From Sphingomonas faeni (lineage in GTDB: Bacteria; Pseudomonadota; Alphaproteobacteria; Sphingomonadales; Sphingomonadaceae), in the NCBI RefSeq assembly GCF_023195535.1, contig NZ_JALPNF010000004.1, forward strand, positions 124,001 through 188,000: a stretch of 64,000 bases of DNA, read 5' to 3'. Shown piece by piece: positions 53,678 through 62,142 of the stretch; positions within the stretch are counted from its first letter, which is position 1, and the number at the start of each line of letters is the position of its first letter. The notes beneath the pieces are model-generated. The model did no database searches, was not told the DNA's origin, and worked only from the letters and a program-made list of their open reading frames with translations. The translations under genes were made by a program, and so were the position numbers.

Positions 53678-55498
53678 CTAAAGCCCAGCGCCCGCCAGCA
53701 TAGCCGACGCACCCTTCTCGGCCTCGTCGGCAAGCCCGCGGAACATCCCGAACAGCTCGCGACCCATGCCGCTCACCGGTGGCGGAACCGCGACCATCTC
53801 GCGGGTTGCCCACACGTCGGCATCGACCAGCGCCTCAAGCGTACCGTTGACCGCATCCACCCGGATCATGTCGCCATCGCGGATCAACCCGATCGCACCA
53901 TCGAGCAGCGCCTCGGGCGAGCAATGGATCGCGCACGGCACTTTCCCGCTAGCGCCCGACATCCGCCCATCGGTGACCAGCGCCACCTTGAACCCGCGAT
54001 TCTGCAACACCCCCAAAGGCGGCGTCAGCTTGTGCAGCTCCGGCATCCCGTTCGCGCGCGGCCCCTGGAAGCGGACGACGACGACGACGTCCTTTTCCAG
54101 CTCGCCACGCTTGAACGCCTCGATCACGTCGAGCTGATCATCGAACACCATCGCAGGCGCCTCGACGATCCAGCGCTCGCGCTCGACCGCGGACACCTTG
54201 ATGCAGGCGCGGCCAATGTTGCCCGCGAGAATTCGCATCCCGCCATCCGGCGAGAACGGCGCCGTCGCAGGACGCAGGATCGTCTCGTCGCCGCTATCCG
54301 GCGTATCGCGCCAGCCGAGCGTGTCGCCCTCGACGACCGCAGTCTTCGCATAAGCCGACAGGTCGTCGCCGCCGATCGTCATGATGTCGCCGTGCAACAG
54401 GCCTTCGCCGAGCAGTTCGCGAATCACATAGGGCATGCCCCCGGCCGCTTCGAACGCGTTCACGTCCGCCGAGCCGTTGGGATAGACGCGCGCGATCAGC
54501 GGTACCGCGCAGGAGAGGCGGTCGAAATCCTCCCAGTCGATGATGATCCCGGCCGCACGAGCGATCGCCGGCACGTGGAGCAGATGGTTCGTCGAGCCCC
54601 CCGTCGCGAGCAAGCCGACCGCAGCATTCACGATCGCCTTCTCGTCGACACAATGCCCGAGCGGCCGGTACGAATCGCCGCGTGCGCCGATCTTCGCCAG
54701 CCGGTGCACCGCCGCCCGCGTCAGTTCCTGCCGCAGCTTCGTGCCCGGATTGACGAACGCCGCTCCCGGCATGTGGAGGCCCATGACCTCCATCATCATC
54801 TGGTTGGTGTTGGCCGTGCCGTAGAACGTGCACGTGCCCTTCGAATGATACGCGCCGATCTCGGCTTCGAGCAACTCCTCGCGACCGACCAGCCCTTCCG
54901 CGAATTTCTCGCGCACCGCGGCCTTGGCCTTGTTGGGAAGCCCGGTCGGCATCGGACCGCCGGGGATCAGCACCATCGGCAAATGCCCGAAGCGCAGCGC
55001 GCCCATCAGCAGGCCGGGAACGATCTTGTCGCAGATGCCGAGCAACGCCGCGCCCTCGAACGTACCGTGGCTCAGCGCGATCGCCGTGCTCAGCGCGATC
55101 GTGTCGCGGCTGAACAGCGACAGCTCCATGCCGGGATACCCTTGCGTCACGCCGTCGCACATCGCCGGCACGCCGCCCGCGACTTGCGCGGTTGCACCCG
55201 CCTCGCGCGCCCAGACTTTCATCAGTTCCGGGTAGCGATAGTAGACGGCGTGCGCGGACAGCATGTCGTTATACGCGGTGACGATGCCGATGTTCATGCC
55301 GGCATCGGCCTTCATCGCGTCGCGGTCTTCCTCGGTCCCGGCATAGGCGTGCGCGAGGTTTGCGCAGCCGAGACCAGGCCGACGGACCTGAGCCGCCGCC
55401 TCGCGCTCGATCAGCGCGAGATAGGCGGCGCGGCTATCGCGAGACCGCTCGATGATCCGGTCGGTGACCGCGGAGACGACGGCGTTGAGCATCGTCAC
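53678..55498 (-). CDS. edd: phosphogluconate dehydratase
   Basis: 606 aa, IlvD/Edd family with an Fe-S cluster. Dehydrates 6-phosphogluconate to KDPG. Family cysteines lie in VPAMCDGVTQG, GICDKIVPG and CTFYGTANTNQM, and GRMSGASGKVP is near the C-terminus. Overlaps pgl by 4 nt. Confidence 0.97.
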   Translation of the reverse strand: MTMLNAVVSAVTDRIIERSRDSRAAYLALIEREAAAQVRRPGLGCANLAHAYAGTEEDRDAMKADAGMNIGIVTAYNDMLSAHAVYYRYPELMKVWAREAGATAQVAGGVPAMCDGVTQGYPGMELSLFSRDTIALSTAIALSHGTFEGAALLGICDKIVPGLLMGALRFGHLPMVLIPGGPMPTGLPNKAKAAVREKFAEGLVGREELLEAEIGAYHSKGTCTFYGTANTNQMMMEVMGLHMPGAAFVNPGTKLRQELTRAAVHRLAKIGARGDSYRPLGHCVDEKAIVNAAVGLLATGGSTNHLLHVPAIARAAGIIIDWEDFDRLSCAVPLIARVYPNGSADVNAFEAAGGMPYVIRELLGEGLLHGDIMTIGGDDLSAYAKTAVVEGDTLGWRDTPDSGDETILRPATAPFSPDGGMRILAGNIGRACIKVSAVERERWIVEAPAMVFDDQLDVIEAFKRGELEKDVVVVVRFQGPRANGMPELHKLTPPLGVLQNRGFKVALVTDGRMSGASGKVPCAIHCSPEALLDGAIGLIRDGDMIRVDAVNGTLEALVDADVWATREMVAVPPPVSGMGRELFGMFRGLADEAEKGASAMLAGAGL

Positions 55499-56199
55499 GG
55501 CGCCCAGTGCACGTCGACTGGCAGCTCGACTTCAGCGAGCACGCGGCCGATCGGATAGGACGACGACGGCCCCTGTTCGATCGCCTGCTCCAGCACCTTC
55601 TTTTTCGCGTCGCCGGTGATCATGATCATCAGTGCCTTCGACGATGCGATAGCCGCCGCCGACAGCGTCACGCGCGCCAGCGGCGCCTCGGGCGGCAGCG
55701 GATCGGGCATCACGCCCAGCGCGCGACGTTCCTTCGGACCGCTCAGCGCCTCGTCGTAATCGGGGCCGGGGAAGATCGACGCGGTATGCCCGTCGCCGCC
55801 CATGCCGAGCAGGCAGAAGTCGAGCGGCCAGTGCAGGTCCTGCATCAGCGCATCCGCCGAGCGACCGGCAGCCTTGTAGTCCGACATCGCCTCGGGAACG
55901 ATCGGCTTCACGCGCGCGCCCTTGGGGAGGAAGATCTTCGCCAGCGCGGTGACGTTCGACAGCGGATCGCCGAGCTTCACGATACGCTCGTCGCCGGGGA
56001 TGATCGTGACCTTCTTCCAGTCGAGCTTCGCCTGCGCGAGCTTCTCATATGCCGCGAACGGCGTCTTGCCGCCCGCGAGCGCGATCACCGCCGAGCCGCG
56101 TGCGTCGAGTGCACTTTCGATGACGAATTGGATATCGCCCGCGACTGCGTTGGCGAGCTCATCGGAATCCTCGTAATCCCACCATTCGATTTCGGTCAT
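55495..56199 (-). CDS. pgl: 6-phosphogluconolactonase
   Basis: 234 aa, NagB/DevB type. ALAGGKTPFAAYEKL, IPGDERIVKLGDPLSNV and LLGMGGDGHTASIFPG are diagnostic. Hydrolyses 6-phosphogluconolactone. A palindromic element separates it from zwf. Confidence 0.96.
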   Translation of the reverse strand: MTEIEWWDYEDSDELANAVAGDIQFVIESALDARGSAVIALAGGKTPFAAYEKLAQAKLDWKKVTIIPGDERIVKLGDPLSNVTALAKIFLPKGARVKPIVPEAMSDYKAAGRSADALMQDLHWPLDFCLLGMGGDGHTASIFPGPDYDEALSGPKERRALGVMPDPLPPEAPLARVTLSAAAIASSKALMIMITGDAKKKVLEQAIEQGPSSSYPIGRVLAEVELPVDVHWAP

Positions 56200-56211
56200 A
56201 TATCAATCCAT

Positions 56212-56302
56212 TCGTCATGCCGGACTTGTTCCGGCATCCACTTATCCAAACTCACCGCGCTCATGTTGCACGGTGGACCCCGGAACAAGTCCGGGGTGAC
56301 GG
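56212..56302. repeat. palindromic element within the operon (pgl-zwf), CCGGAA-arm type
   Basis: Arms CGTCATGCCGGACTTGTTCC and CCGGAACAAGTCCGGGGTGA. Fills the gap between zwf and pgl and touches the zwf stop at 56303. Confidence 0.9.
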
Positions 56303-57766
56303 TTAGTCGTCCTGCCAGGTCACGCCATCGCGTTCGGTCAGCGCGATCGCGGCGGACGGACCCCAGCTGCCCGACGCATAGCTCTTGGGCTTCATCGCGT
56401 TAGCCTTCCAGCCCTCGCGGATCGCGTCGATCCAGGTCCATTGCGCCTCGACCTCGTCGCGGCGCACGAACAAGGTCTGGTCGCCCTCGATCAGGTCGAG
56501 CAGCAGGCGTTCATAGGCGATGCGCCGCCGCGTGCCGGCAAACTCGGCGTCCATGCTGAGGTTCAGCGGCACTTCGCGCAGGCGGACGCCGTCACGGTCG
56601 AGACCCGGCTCCTTCGCCATCACCAGCAGCTGGACATATTCCTCCGGCTGGAGGCGGATGATCAGCATGTTGGGCTGCAACAGCCCGCCGCGCCCGGCGA
56701 ACATCGAATGCGGCACCGACTTGAACTGGACCGCGATCTCGCTGCGGCGCGCGGCCATGCGCTTGCCGGTGCGCAGATAGAAGGGCACGCCGCGCCAGCG
56801 CCAATTGTCGACATGCGCCTTGATCGCGACAAACGTCTCGGTGTTCGAGGCCTCGCCGAGTTCGTCGGAGTAGCTCTTGACGAACTTCCCCTTGACCGCG
56901 CCTTCGCCGTACTGGCCGGTGACCGTGACGTTCGGCACTTCCTCGGGCTTGATCAGGCGCAGCGAGCGGAAAACCTTCGACTTTTCGTCGCGGACGTCGG
57001 TGCCCTCGAAGCGTGCGGGCGGCTCCATCGCGATCAGCGCGAGCAGTTGCAGCATATGGTTCTGGACCATGTCGCGCAGCGCGCCGGCGCTCTCGTAATA
57101 ACCGGCGCGCTCCTCCAGCCCGACCGTCTCCGAGATCGTGATCTGGACGTTGTCGATCCCCTGCGCGTTCCACACCGGCTCGAAGAATGAGTTGCCGAAG
57201 CGCAGCGCGAGGATGTTCTGGACGGTTTCCTTGCCGAGATAATGGTCGATTCGATAGGTCCGGTCCTCGGGGAAGGCCTTCGCCACCGCGTCGTTGATCT
57301 CGCGGCTGGTGTCGAGGTCGTAGCCGAGCGGCTTCTCGAGTCCGACACGGACCGTTTCGCCGGCGAGGCCGACCTTGTGCAGCCCTTCGATCGCCGATTC
57401 GAACAGCGACGGCGCGGTCGAGAGGTAGATTGCGAGGCCGCCGGAGATATCGCCGATCTTGTCCGCCAGCGGCTGGAACGCGGCGGGGTCTGACAGATCG
57501 GTCGCCTGATAGAATAGCCGGTCGAGGAACGTCCCGATCGCGCTCTCGTCCTTGCGATCCTCGGGCAGGAACTCGTCGAGCGCCTTCTTGGCGAACTTGC
57601 GGTAATCCTTGTCGTCATGCTCGTGACGCGCGGCGCCGGTGATCGTCAGTTCTTCGGGTAGCAGGCCGTCGGCGTGCAGGCCATAGAGCGACGGCAGCAG
57701 CATGCGCTGCGCGAGATCGCCGGTCGCGCCGAACAGGAGCAGCTTGGCTACGGGATTACGGTGCAT
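56303..57766 (-). CDS. zwf: glucose-6-phosphate dehydrogenase
   Basis: 487 aa. NAD(P) motif LLFGATGDLAQRMLLPSLY, substrate motif RIDHYLGKETVQNI with catalytic His in the following region, and EKPLGYD. Enters both pentose phosphate and Entner-Doudoroff routes. It starts 27 nt after the argC stop, so it may share the transcript from upstream. Confidence 0.97.
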   Translation of the reverse strand: MHRNPVAKLLLFGATGDLAQRMLLPSLYGLHADGLLPEELTITGAARHEHDDKDYRKFAKKALDEFLPEDRKDESAIGTFLDRLFYQATDLSDPAAFQPLADKIGDISGGLAIYLSTAPSLFESAIEGLHKVGLAGETVRVGLEKPLGYDLDTSREINDAVAKAFPEDRTYRIDHYLGKETVQNILALRFGNSFFEPVWNAQGIDNVQITISETVGLEERAGYYESAGALRDMVQNHMLQLLALIAMEPPARFEGTDVRDEKSKVFRSLRLIKPEEVPNVTVTGQYGEGAVKGKFVKSYSDELGEASNTETFVAIKAHVDNWRWRGVPFYLRTGKRMAARRSEIAVQFKSVPHSMFAGRGGLLQPNMLIIRLQPEEYVQLLVMAKEPGLDRDGVRLREVPLNLSMDAEFAGTRRRIAYERLLLDLIEGDQTLFVRRDEVEAQWTWIDAIREGWKANAMKPKSYASGSWGPSAAIALTERDGVTWQDD

Positions 57767-57793
57767 GAAAGCTCCTGGAACTAGCCGGTTTCT

Positions 57794-58717
57794 TTAGAAA
57801 ACCAGGCCGGCGACCGGGTCGACCCCGGCCATGATGTTGAGGTTCTGGACCGCGGCGCCGCCGGCGCCCTTGCCCAGATTGTCGAGCGTCGCGACCAGCC
57901 TTGCATGGCCGACCGCATCGTTGCCGCAGACCCGCAGCGTCAGCCGATCGGTCCCCGCATTCTCCTCGATATCGACCGTGCCGATATCGCCGGGGGCGAC
58001 CGAGACGAGCTTCGAGCCATCGAACGCCGCGCGCAGCACGTCTTCGATCGCCGTGAGCGACGGGCGGCCGGGCAGGGCGTGCAGATGCAACGGTACCTCG
58101 ACGACCATCCCGCGATAGGTGTTCGCCACAGCAGGTGCGAAGATAGGCGCATGGTTGAGGCCCGCATGCTGCGTCATCTCGGCGATATGCTTGTGCGCGA
58201 GGCCGAGCGCGTAGGCGCGGAACGCCGTCGCGGGCTCGCCATTCTCGAACGCGGTGATCATCGCCTTGCCGCCGCCCGAATAGCCCGAGGTCGCGTTGAC
58301 GCTGAGTGGAAGATCGGCGGGGATAAGCCCGGCGCTGACCAGTGGCGCGACCAGCGCGAGGAAACCGGTCGGATAGCAGCCGGGGTTCGACACGCGCATC
58401 GCGGCCGCCACCTTCTCCGCCTGACCCGGCAATTCGGGGAAGCCATAGGTCCAGCCAGCAGCGACGCGGTGCGCGCTCGATGCATCGATCACGCGGGTGC
58501 GGTCATTGTCGATCAGCGTCACCGCCTCGCGCGACGCGTCGTCGGGCAGGCACAGGATGACGAAATCGGCATCGTTCAGCGCCTCGCGCCGCGCTGCCGG
58601 ATCCTTGCGCCGATCCTCGGGCAGCAGCGCCAGCGTGATGTCGGTCCGACCGGCGAGCCGTTCGCGGATCTCGAGACCGGTGGTGCCGACCGCGCCGTCG
58701 ATGAAGACCGTGGTCAT
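57794..58717 (-). CDS. argC: N-acetyl-gamma-glutamyl-phosphate reductase (type 2)
   Basis: 307 aa from the ATG at 58717, the short type of ArgC. FIDGAVGTTGLEI nucleotide fold, catalytic Cys in SNPGCYPTGF and the HKHIAEM and PLHLHALPG regions. Third step of arginine synthesis. Overlaps the SH3-like gene by 4 nt. Confidence 0.93.
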   Translation of the reverse strand: MTTVFIDGAVGTTGLEIRERLAGRTDITLALLPEDRRKDPAARREALNDADFVILCLPDDASREAVTLIDNDRTRVIDASSAHRVAAGWTYGFPELPGQAEKVAAAMRVSNPGCYPTGFLALVAPLVSAGLIPADLPLSVNATSGYSGGGKAMITAFENGEPATAFRAYALGLAHKHIAEMTQHAGLNHAPIFAPAVANTYRGMVVEVPLHLHALPGRPSLTAIEDVLRAAFDGSKLVSVAPGDIGTVDIEENAGTDRLTLRVCGNDAVGHARLVATLDNLGKGAGGAAVQNLNIMAGVDPVAGLVF

Positions 58718-59133
58718 GCCGCGTCCGTCGTCGAAAGATCGAGTGCCGCCGCCTCGACATAGCCGACCAGCCCGCTCGGACGCGCAACGCCCCATGCGGA
58801 AACGCCGGCAATCTCCAGCACTTCGAAACTGTCGCCGGGCTTGAGGTCGACCATCGTATCGCTCGCTTCGTCTCGTCCGCTGCGCAACAAAGCTGTGCGC
58901 GCGACGGGCCGTATCATCGGCACCGCATAGTGTGGAGCGAATACGTATTCGGCGAGGCGAATATCGGCGATATCGCGGCGAACGGCGTGTGTGCGCGGGT
59001 CGAGCTCGACCGAACGGCCCGTCAGCGCGAAGCTGGTCCGGGCCTTGTCGTCGAACGGCTCAAGCGTGAGCGGCGTGACCGTTGGAGCCGGCTGGGGCGG
59101 GGCCGTCGCCGATGAATTGCCCGAACTCTTCAA
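58714..59133 (-). CDS. SH3-like domain protein
   Basis: About 139 aa if it starts at the TTG at 59133; an ATG at 59220 would place even more of it inside the MarR gene. A Pro/Ala-rich start is followed by a beta-rich region with VDLKPGDSFEVLEIAGVSAWG, typical of bacterial SH3 folds. No signal peptide. The overlap with the MarR gene is in another frame (about 74 nt from the TTG). It overlaps argC by 4 nt. Function unknown. Confidence 0.7.
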   Translation of the reverse strand: MKSSGNSSATAPPQPAPTVTPLTLEPFDDKARTSFALTGRSVELDPRTHAVRRDIADIRLAEYVFAPHYAVPMIRPVARTALLRSGRDEASDTMVDLKPGDSFEVLEIAGVSAWGVARPSGLVGYVEAAALDLSTTDAA

Positions 59134-59416
59134 GAAAATCTGCCCCTTCGGTCGTGCGCGCGACGAAGATGTTGCGCTTGTCGCTGTCGTCGCGTTGCCG
59201 GCGCAGATAGCCGAGGGCACCCAATCTGTTCAAGGCGCGCGTGACGACCGGCTTCGATACGTTCAGCGCACGGGCAAGGCCGCGCACCGTGTGCGGCCCC
59301 GGTTTGAGGTAGACGAGCAGTAGCAATGCCATCTGACGATTGGTCAGATCGGGTTCACCCGAGCGGACATAATCCACCAGAGCGGTCATCCAGGTCGATA
59401 AGGTATTGGCTGCCAT
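59060..59416 (-). CDS. MarR family transcriptional regulator
   Basis: 118 aa from the ATG at 59416; a TATAAAT -10 box 30 nt upstream speaks against longer starts. Winged helix: LTNRQMALLLLVYL, TVRGLARALNVSKPVVTRALNRL (shown in part) and YLRRQRDDSDKRN wing. Stand-alone, first in a minus-strand run through argC to the Entner-Doudoroff genes. Ligand and targets unknown. Confidence 0.88.
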   Translation of the reverse strand: MAANTLSTWMTALVDYVRSGEPDLTNRQMALLLLVYLKPGPHTVRGLARALNVSKPVVTRALNRLGALGYLRRQRDDSDKRNIFVARTTEGADFLEEFGQFIGDGPAPAGSNGHAAHA

Positions 59417-59445
59417 TGATGCCACAGCGTTGATCCGCCATCTGA

Positions 59446-59452
59446 ATTTATA
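59446..59452 (-). promoter_or_regulatory. -10 box of the MarR gene
   Basis: TATAAAT on the minus strand, 30 nt before the ATG at 59416. No good -35 at 16-18 nt. It may drive the whole MarR-SH3-argC run. Confidence 0.45.
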
Positions 59453-59559
59453 TGCACGATACCCAGTCATGAGCGTCATTACGGGGTCACAACGCCCCCC
59501 GGACGTCATGTTTCCGTCGTTTTGCGATTGGCTTGCGATATGCGGAGCCCGTGTTGCGG

Positions 59560-59588
59560 TTGATCGAAACCTCGGTGTCGCCTATGTG
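59560..59588 (+). promoter_or_regulatory. candidate secG promoter
   Basis: TTGATC (59560-59565), 17-nt spacer, TATGTG (59583-59588), 35 nt upstream of the secG ATG. Confidence 0.4.
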
Positions 59589-59623
59589 CGCGCCTTCGCA
59601 AAAGTTCCGGGGTTTTCCGCGCA

Positions 59624-60019
59624 ATGTTCGCCTTTCTGCTCGTCATCCACGCGATCATCGCGGCCGCCCTCGTCACGGTGATCCTCATGCAGCGGTCGGA
59701 AGGCGGCGGTCTTGGCATGGGCGGTAGCCCGTCCGGCCTGATGTCGGCCCGCGGCGCGGCCGATTTCCTGACCCGCGCGACCGGCGTCCTGGCGACGATG
59801 TTCGTGCTGTTCTCGATCCTGCTCGCGGTCCTCGCGGCGAATCACCGCACCACCACCATCGACACGTCGCTCGCGCGTACTCCGGCGGCGGCAACCGCCG
59901 TTCCGACCGCGCAGCCCAAGGGCGACGCGGCTCCGTTCGCCGGTGGCGCCGAGAATGCTGGCGTTCCGGCCGGCACGACGAAGCCCGCCGATAACGGCGC
60001 GGTCCCGCTAGCCAACTAA
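59624..60019 (+). CDS. secG: preprotein translocase subunit SecG
   Basis: 131 aa. Two membrane helices (about 2-22 and 52-72) with the SecG loop LMQRSEGGGLGMGGSPSGLM (in part) and RGAADFLTRAT between them; Ala/Pro-rich C-terminal tail. Part of SecYEG. secG followed by pyrG is a typical alphaproteobacterial order. Confidence 0.95.
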   Translation: MFAFLLVIHAIIAAALVTVILMQRSEGGGLGMGGSPSGLMSARGAADFLTRATGVLATMFVLFSILLAVLAANHRTTTIDTSLARTPAAATAVPTAQPKGDAAPFAGGAENAGVPAGTTKPADNGAVPLAN

Positions 60020-60104
60020 ACACTCCATTCGCCGATAAAAGGCCCCTGCGTGATCCGCGGGGCGCTTGTCGTTCGTCCCCAACACACGCTACGAGACTCT
60101 TCCC

Positions 60105-61739
60105 ATGGCTCGGTACATTTTCATCACCGGGGGCGTGGTTTCGTCGCTCGGTAAAGGTCTCATGGCGGCATCGCTTGCCGCTCTCCTCCAGGCACGCGGA
60201 TATACCGTCAGGATTCGGAAGTTCGATCCGTATCTGAACGTCGATCCCGGCACGATGTCGCCCTATCAGCACGGCGAGGTCTACGTCACCGACGACGGTG
60301 CCGAGACCGATCTCGACCTCGGCCATTACGAGCGCTTCACCGGCGTTCCCTCGCGCCAGTCGGACAACGTCACCTCGGGCCGCATCTACCAACAGATCAT
60401 CACGCGCGAGCGTCGCGGCGATTATCTCGGCGCCACCGTGCAGGTCATCCCGCACGTCACCGACGCGATCAAGGCGTTCGCCCGCGCCGAGACCGACGGC
60501 ATCGATTTCATCCTCTGCGAGATCGGCGGCACCGTCGGCGATATCGAATCGCTGCCGTTCATCGAGGCGATTCGCCAGCTCAAGAACGAGGAAGGTCGCG
60601 GCAACGCGATCAGCATCCACGTCACGCTGGTGCCCTACATCGCCGCCGCCGGCGAGTTGAAGACCAAGCCGACCCAGCATTCGGTCCGCGAACTCGCCGC
60701 GCTCGGCGTGCAGCCTGACGTCCTCGTCTGCCGCTGCGAACATCCGCTGCCTCCGTCGGAACGCGCCAAGATCGCGCTGTTCTGCAACGTCCCCGCCAGT
60801 GCGGTCATTCCCGCGCTCGACGCGAAGAGCATCTACGCGGTGCCACTCCAGTATCACGGCGAAGGCCTCGACATCGAAGTGCTCCGCGCGTTCGGGATCG
60901 AACCCGCCGAGGCGCCCGATCTGTCGCGCTGGACCGAGATCATGGACCGCCTGACCAATCCGCAAGGCGAAGTCACGATCGGCGTGGTCGGCAAATATGT
61001 CGGCCTCCAGGACGCGTACAAGTCGCTCAACGAGGCGCTCGTCCACGGCGGCATCGCCAACCGCGTCAAGGTCAACGTCCGCTGGATCGACGCCGAACTG
61101 TTCGAGAATGCCGAGAGCGACATCGCCGGCCAGCTCGAGCCGTGCGATGCGATCCTCGTCCCCGGCGCGTTCGGCGAACGTGGCGCCGAGGGCAAGATCG
61201 CGTCGGTCAAGTTCGCGCGCGAGCGGAAAATCCCGTATTTCGGGATCTGCTTCGGGATGCAGATGGCCTGCGTCGAGGGCGCCCGCGATCTCGGCGGCAT
61301 CCCGACCGCGTCGTCGACCGAGTTCGGCCCGACCGACGAGCCGGTGGTCGGCATGATCACCGAATGGATGGGCCGCGAAGGCCTCGAAACGCGCGCGGCC
61401 GAGGGCGACATGGGCGGCACGATGCGGCTCGGTGCGTACGACGCGAAGCTCGCCGGCAACAGCGTCGTCGCCTCGATCTACGGCGGCACCAAAATTTCGG
61501 AGCGCCATCGTCACCGCTACGAGGTCAACACCGGCTACAAGGAAGCGCTCGAGGCGGGCGGCCTCGTCTTCTCCGGCATGTCGCCCGACGGCACGCTCCC
61601 CGAGATCGTCGAACGCCCCGACCACCCCTGGTTCGTCGGCGTCCAGTTCCACCCCGAACTGAAGTCCAAACCCTTCGACCCGCACCCCCTGTTCGCCAGC
61701 TTCATCGAAGCCGCCGTCAAGCAGAGCCGCCTGGTCTGA
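60105..61739 (+). CDS. pyrG: CTP synthase
   Basis: 544 aa from the ATG at 60105. Synthetase domain with [13 protein letters not shown] and [20 protein letters not shown] (both in part), then a class I glutamine amidotransferase domain (about 290-544) with catalytic Cys in GICFGMQ and His-Glu in QFHPELKS. Makes CTP from UTP and glutamine. Full length. Confidence 0.98.
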   Translation: MARYIFITGGVVSSLGKGLMAASLAALLQARGYTVRIRKFDPYLNVDPGTMSPYQHGEVYVTDDGAETDLDLGHYERFTGVPSRQSDNVTSGRIYQQIITRERRGDYLGATVQVIPHVTDAIKAFARAETDGIDFILCEIGGTVGDIESLPFIEAIRQLKNEEGRGNAISIHVTLVPYIAAAGELKTKPTQHSVRELAALGVQPDVLVCRCEHPLPPSERAKIALFCNVPASAVIPALDAKSIYAVPLQYHGEGLDIEVLRAFGIEPAEAPDLSRWTEIMDRLTNPQGEVTIGVVGKYVGLQDAYKSLNEALVHGGIANRVKVNVRWIDAELFENAESDIAGQLEPCDAILVPGAFGERGAEGKIASVKFARERKIPYFGICFGMQMACVEGARDLGGIPTASSTEFGPTDEPVVGMITEWMGREGLETRAAEGDMGGTMRLGAYDAKLAGNSVVASIYGGTKISERHRHRYEVNTGYKEALEAGGLVFSGMSPDGTLPEIVERPDHPWFVGVQFHPELKSKPFDPHPLFASFIEAAVKQSRLV

Positions 61740-61743
61740 CCTT

Positions 61744-61870
61744 CGATCCTCCCCCGGCAGGGGGAGGTGGCACCGAAGGTGACGGAGGGGGAGGATACGG
61801 AACAGCCGTTACCCTTACCTCCCCCTCCGTCTGGCAAGGGCCAGACACCTCCCCCTGGCGGGGAAGGATC
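61744..61870. repeat. palindromic element, CCTCCCCC type
   Basis: 127 bp. Starts CGATCCTCCCCCGGCAGGGG and ends GGCGGGGAAGGATC; close to the 21771 copy over its whole length. Begins 4 nt after the pyrG stop. Confidence 0.9.
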
Positions 61871-61909
61871 ACAGCCGATGTCTGCCACAAGCCCCGCCCT
61901 GTTTCCCTT

Positions 61910-62003
61910 CGTCATCCCGGACTCGTTCCGGCATCCACGGTTCCGCACGGTCGAGAGCCGTGAGTTCGAGGAACCGTGGACCCCGGAACCAGTCCGGGGT
62001 GAC
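61910..62003. repeat. palindromic element, CCGGAA-arm type
   Basis: Arms CGTCATCCCGGACTCGTTCC and CCGGAACCAGTCCGGGGTGA, with CCACGGTTCC and GGAACCGTGG inside. Confidence 0.9.
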
Positions 62004-62142
62004 AGATTTCACGCATCTTCGTCTCTTTTTAAGCCTGGCACGAGCGCCGCGAAGCCGCGCTTTCCGCCCCCAAAGACAAGCTCGCATTGAATATCCCCCA
62101 AATCGGTAGACTTTGTCCGCCGAGGTTCAGGGGAAAAAATTC

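Larger units (their letters stand above)
61740..62142. other. repeat-filled gap between pyrG and the TonB receptor
   Basis: 403 nt. Elements at 61744-61870 and 61910-62003. The remaining about 140 nt precede the receptor gene and probably contain its promoter; I do not see a clear one. Confidence 0.7.

Noticed and set aside
53666..55558. 630-codon open frame on the plus strand opposite edd
   Set aside because: It is the antisense shadow of a complete edd; composition is Arg/His-rich with no domain. High GC makes such frames common.
59685..61685. 666-codon minus-strand open frame opposite secG and pyrG
   Set aside because: It spans two well-defined genes and has no domain; an effect of codon bias.
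16987..62003. Regularly recurring repeats as a CRISPR array
   Set aside because: Copies are dispersed, palindromic and paired; there are no short equal spacers and no cas genes.
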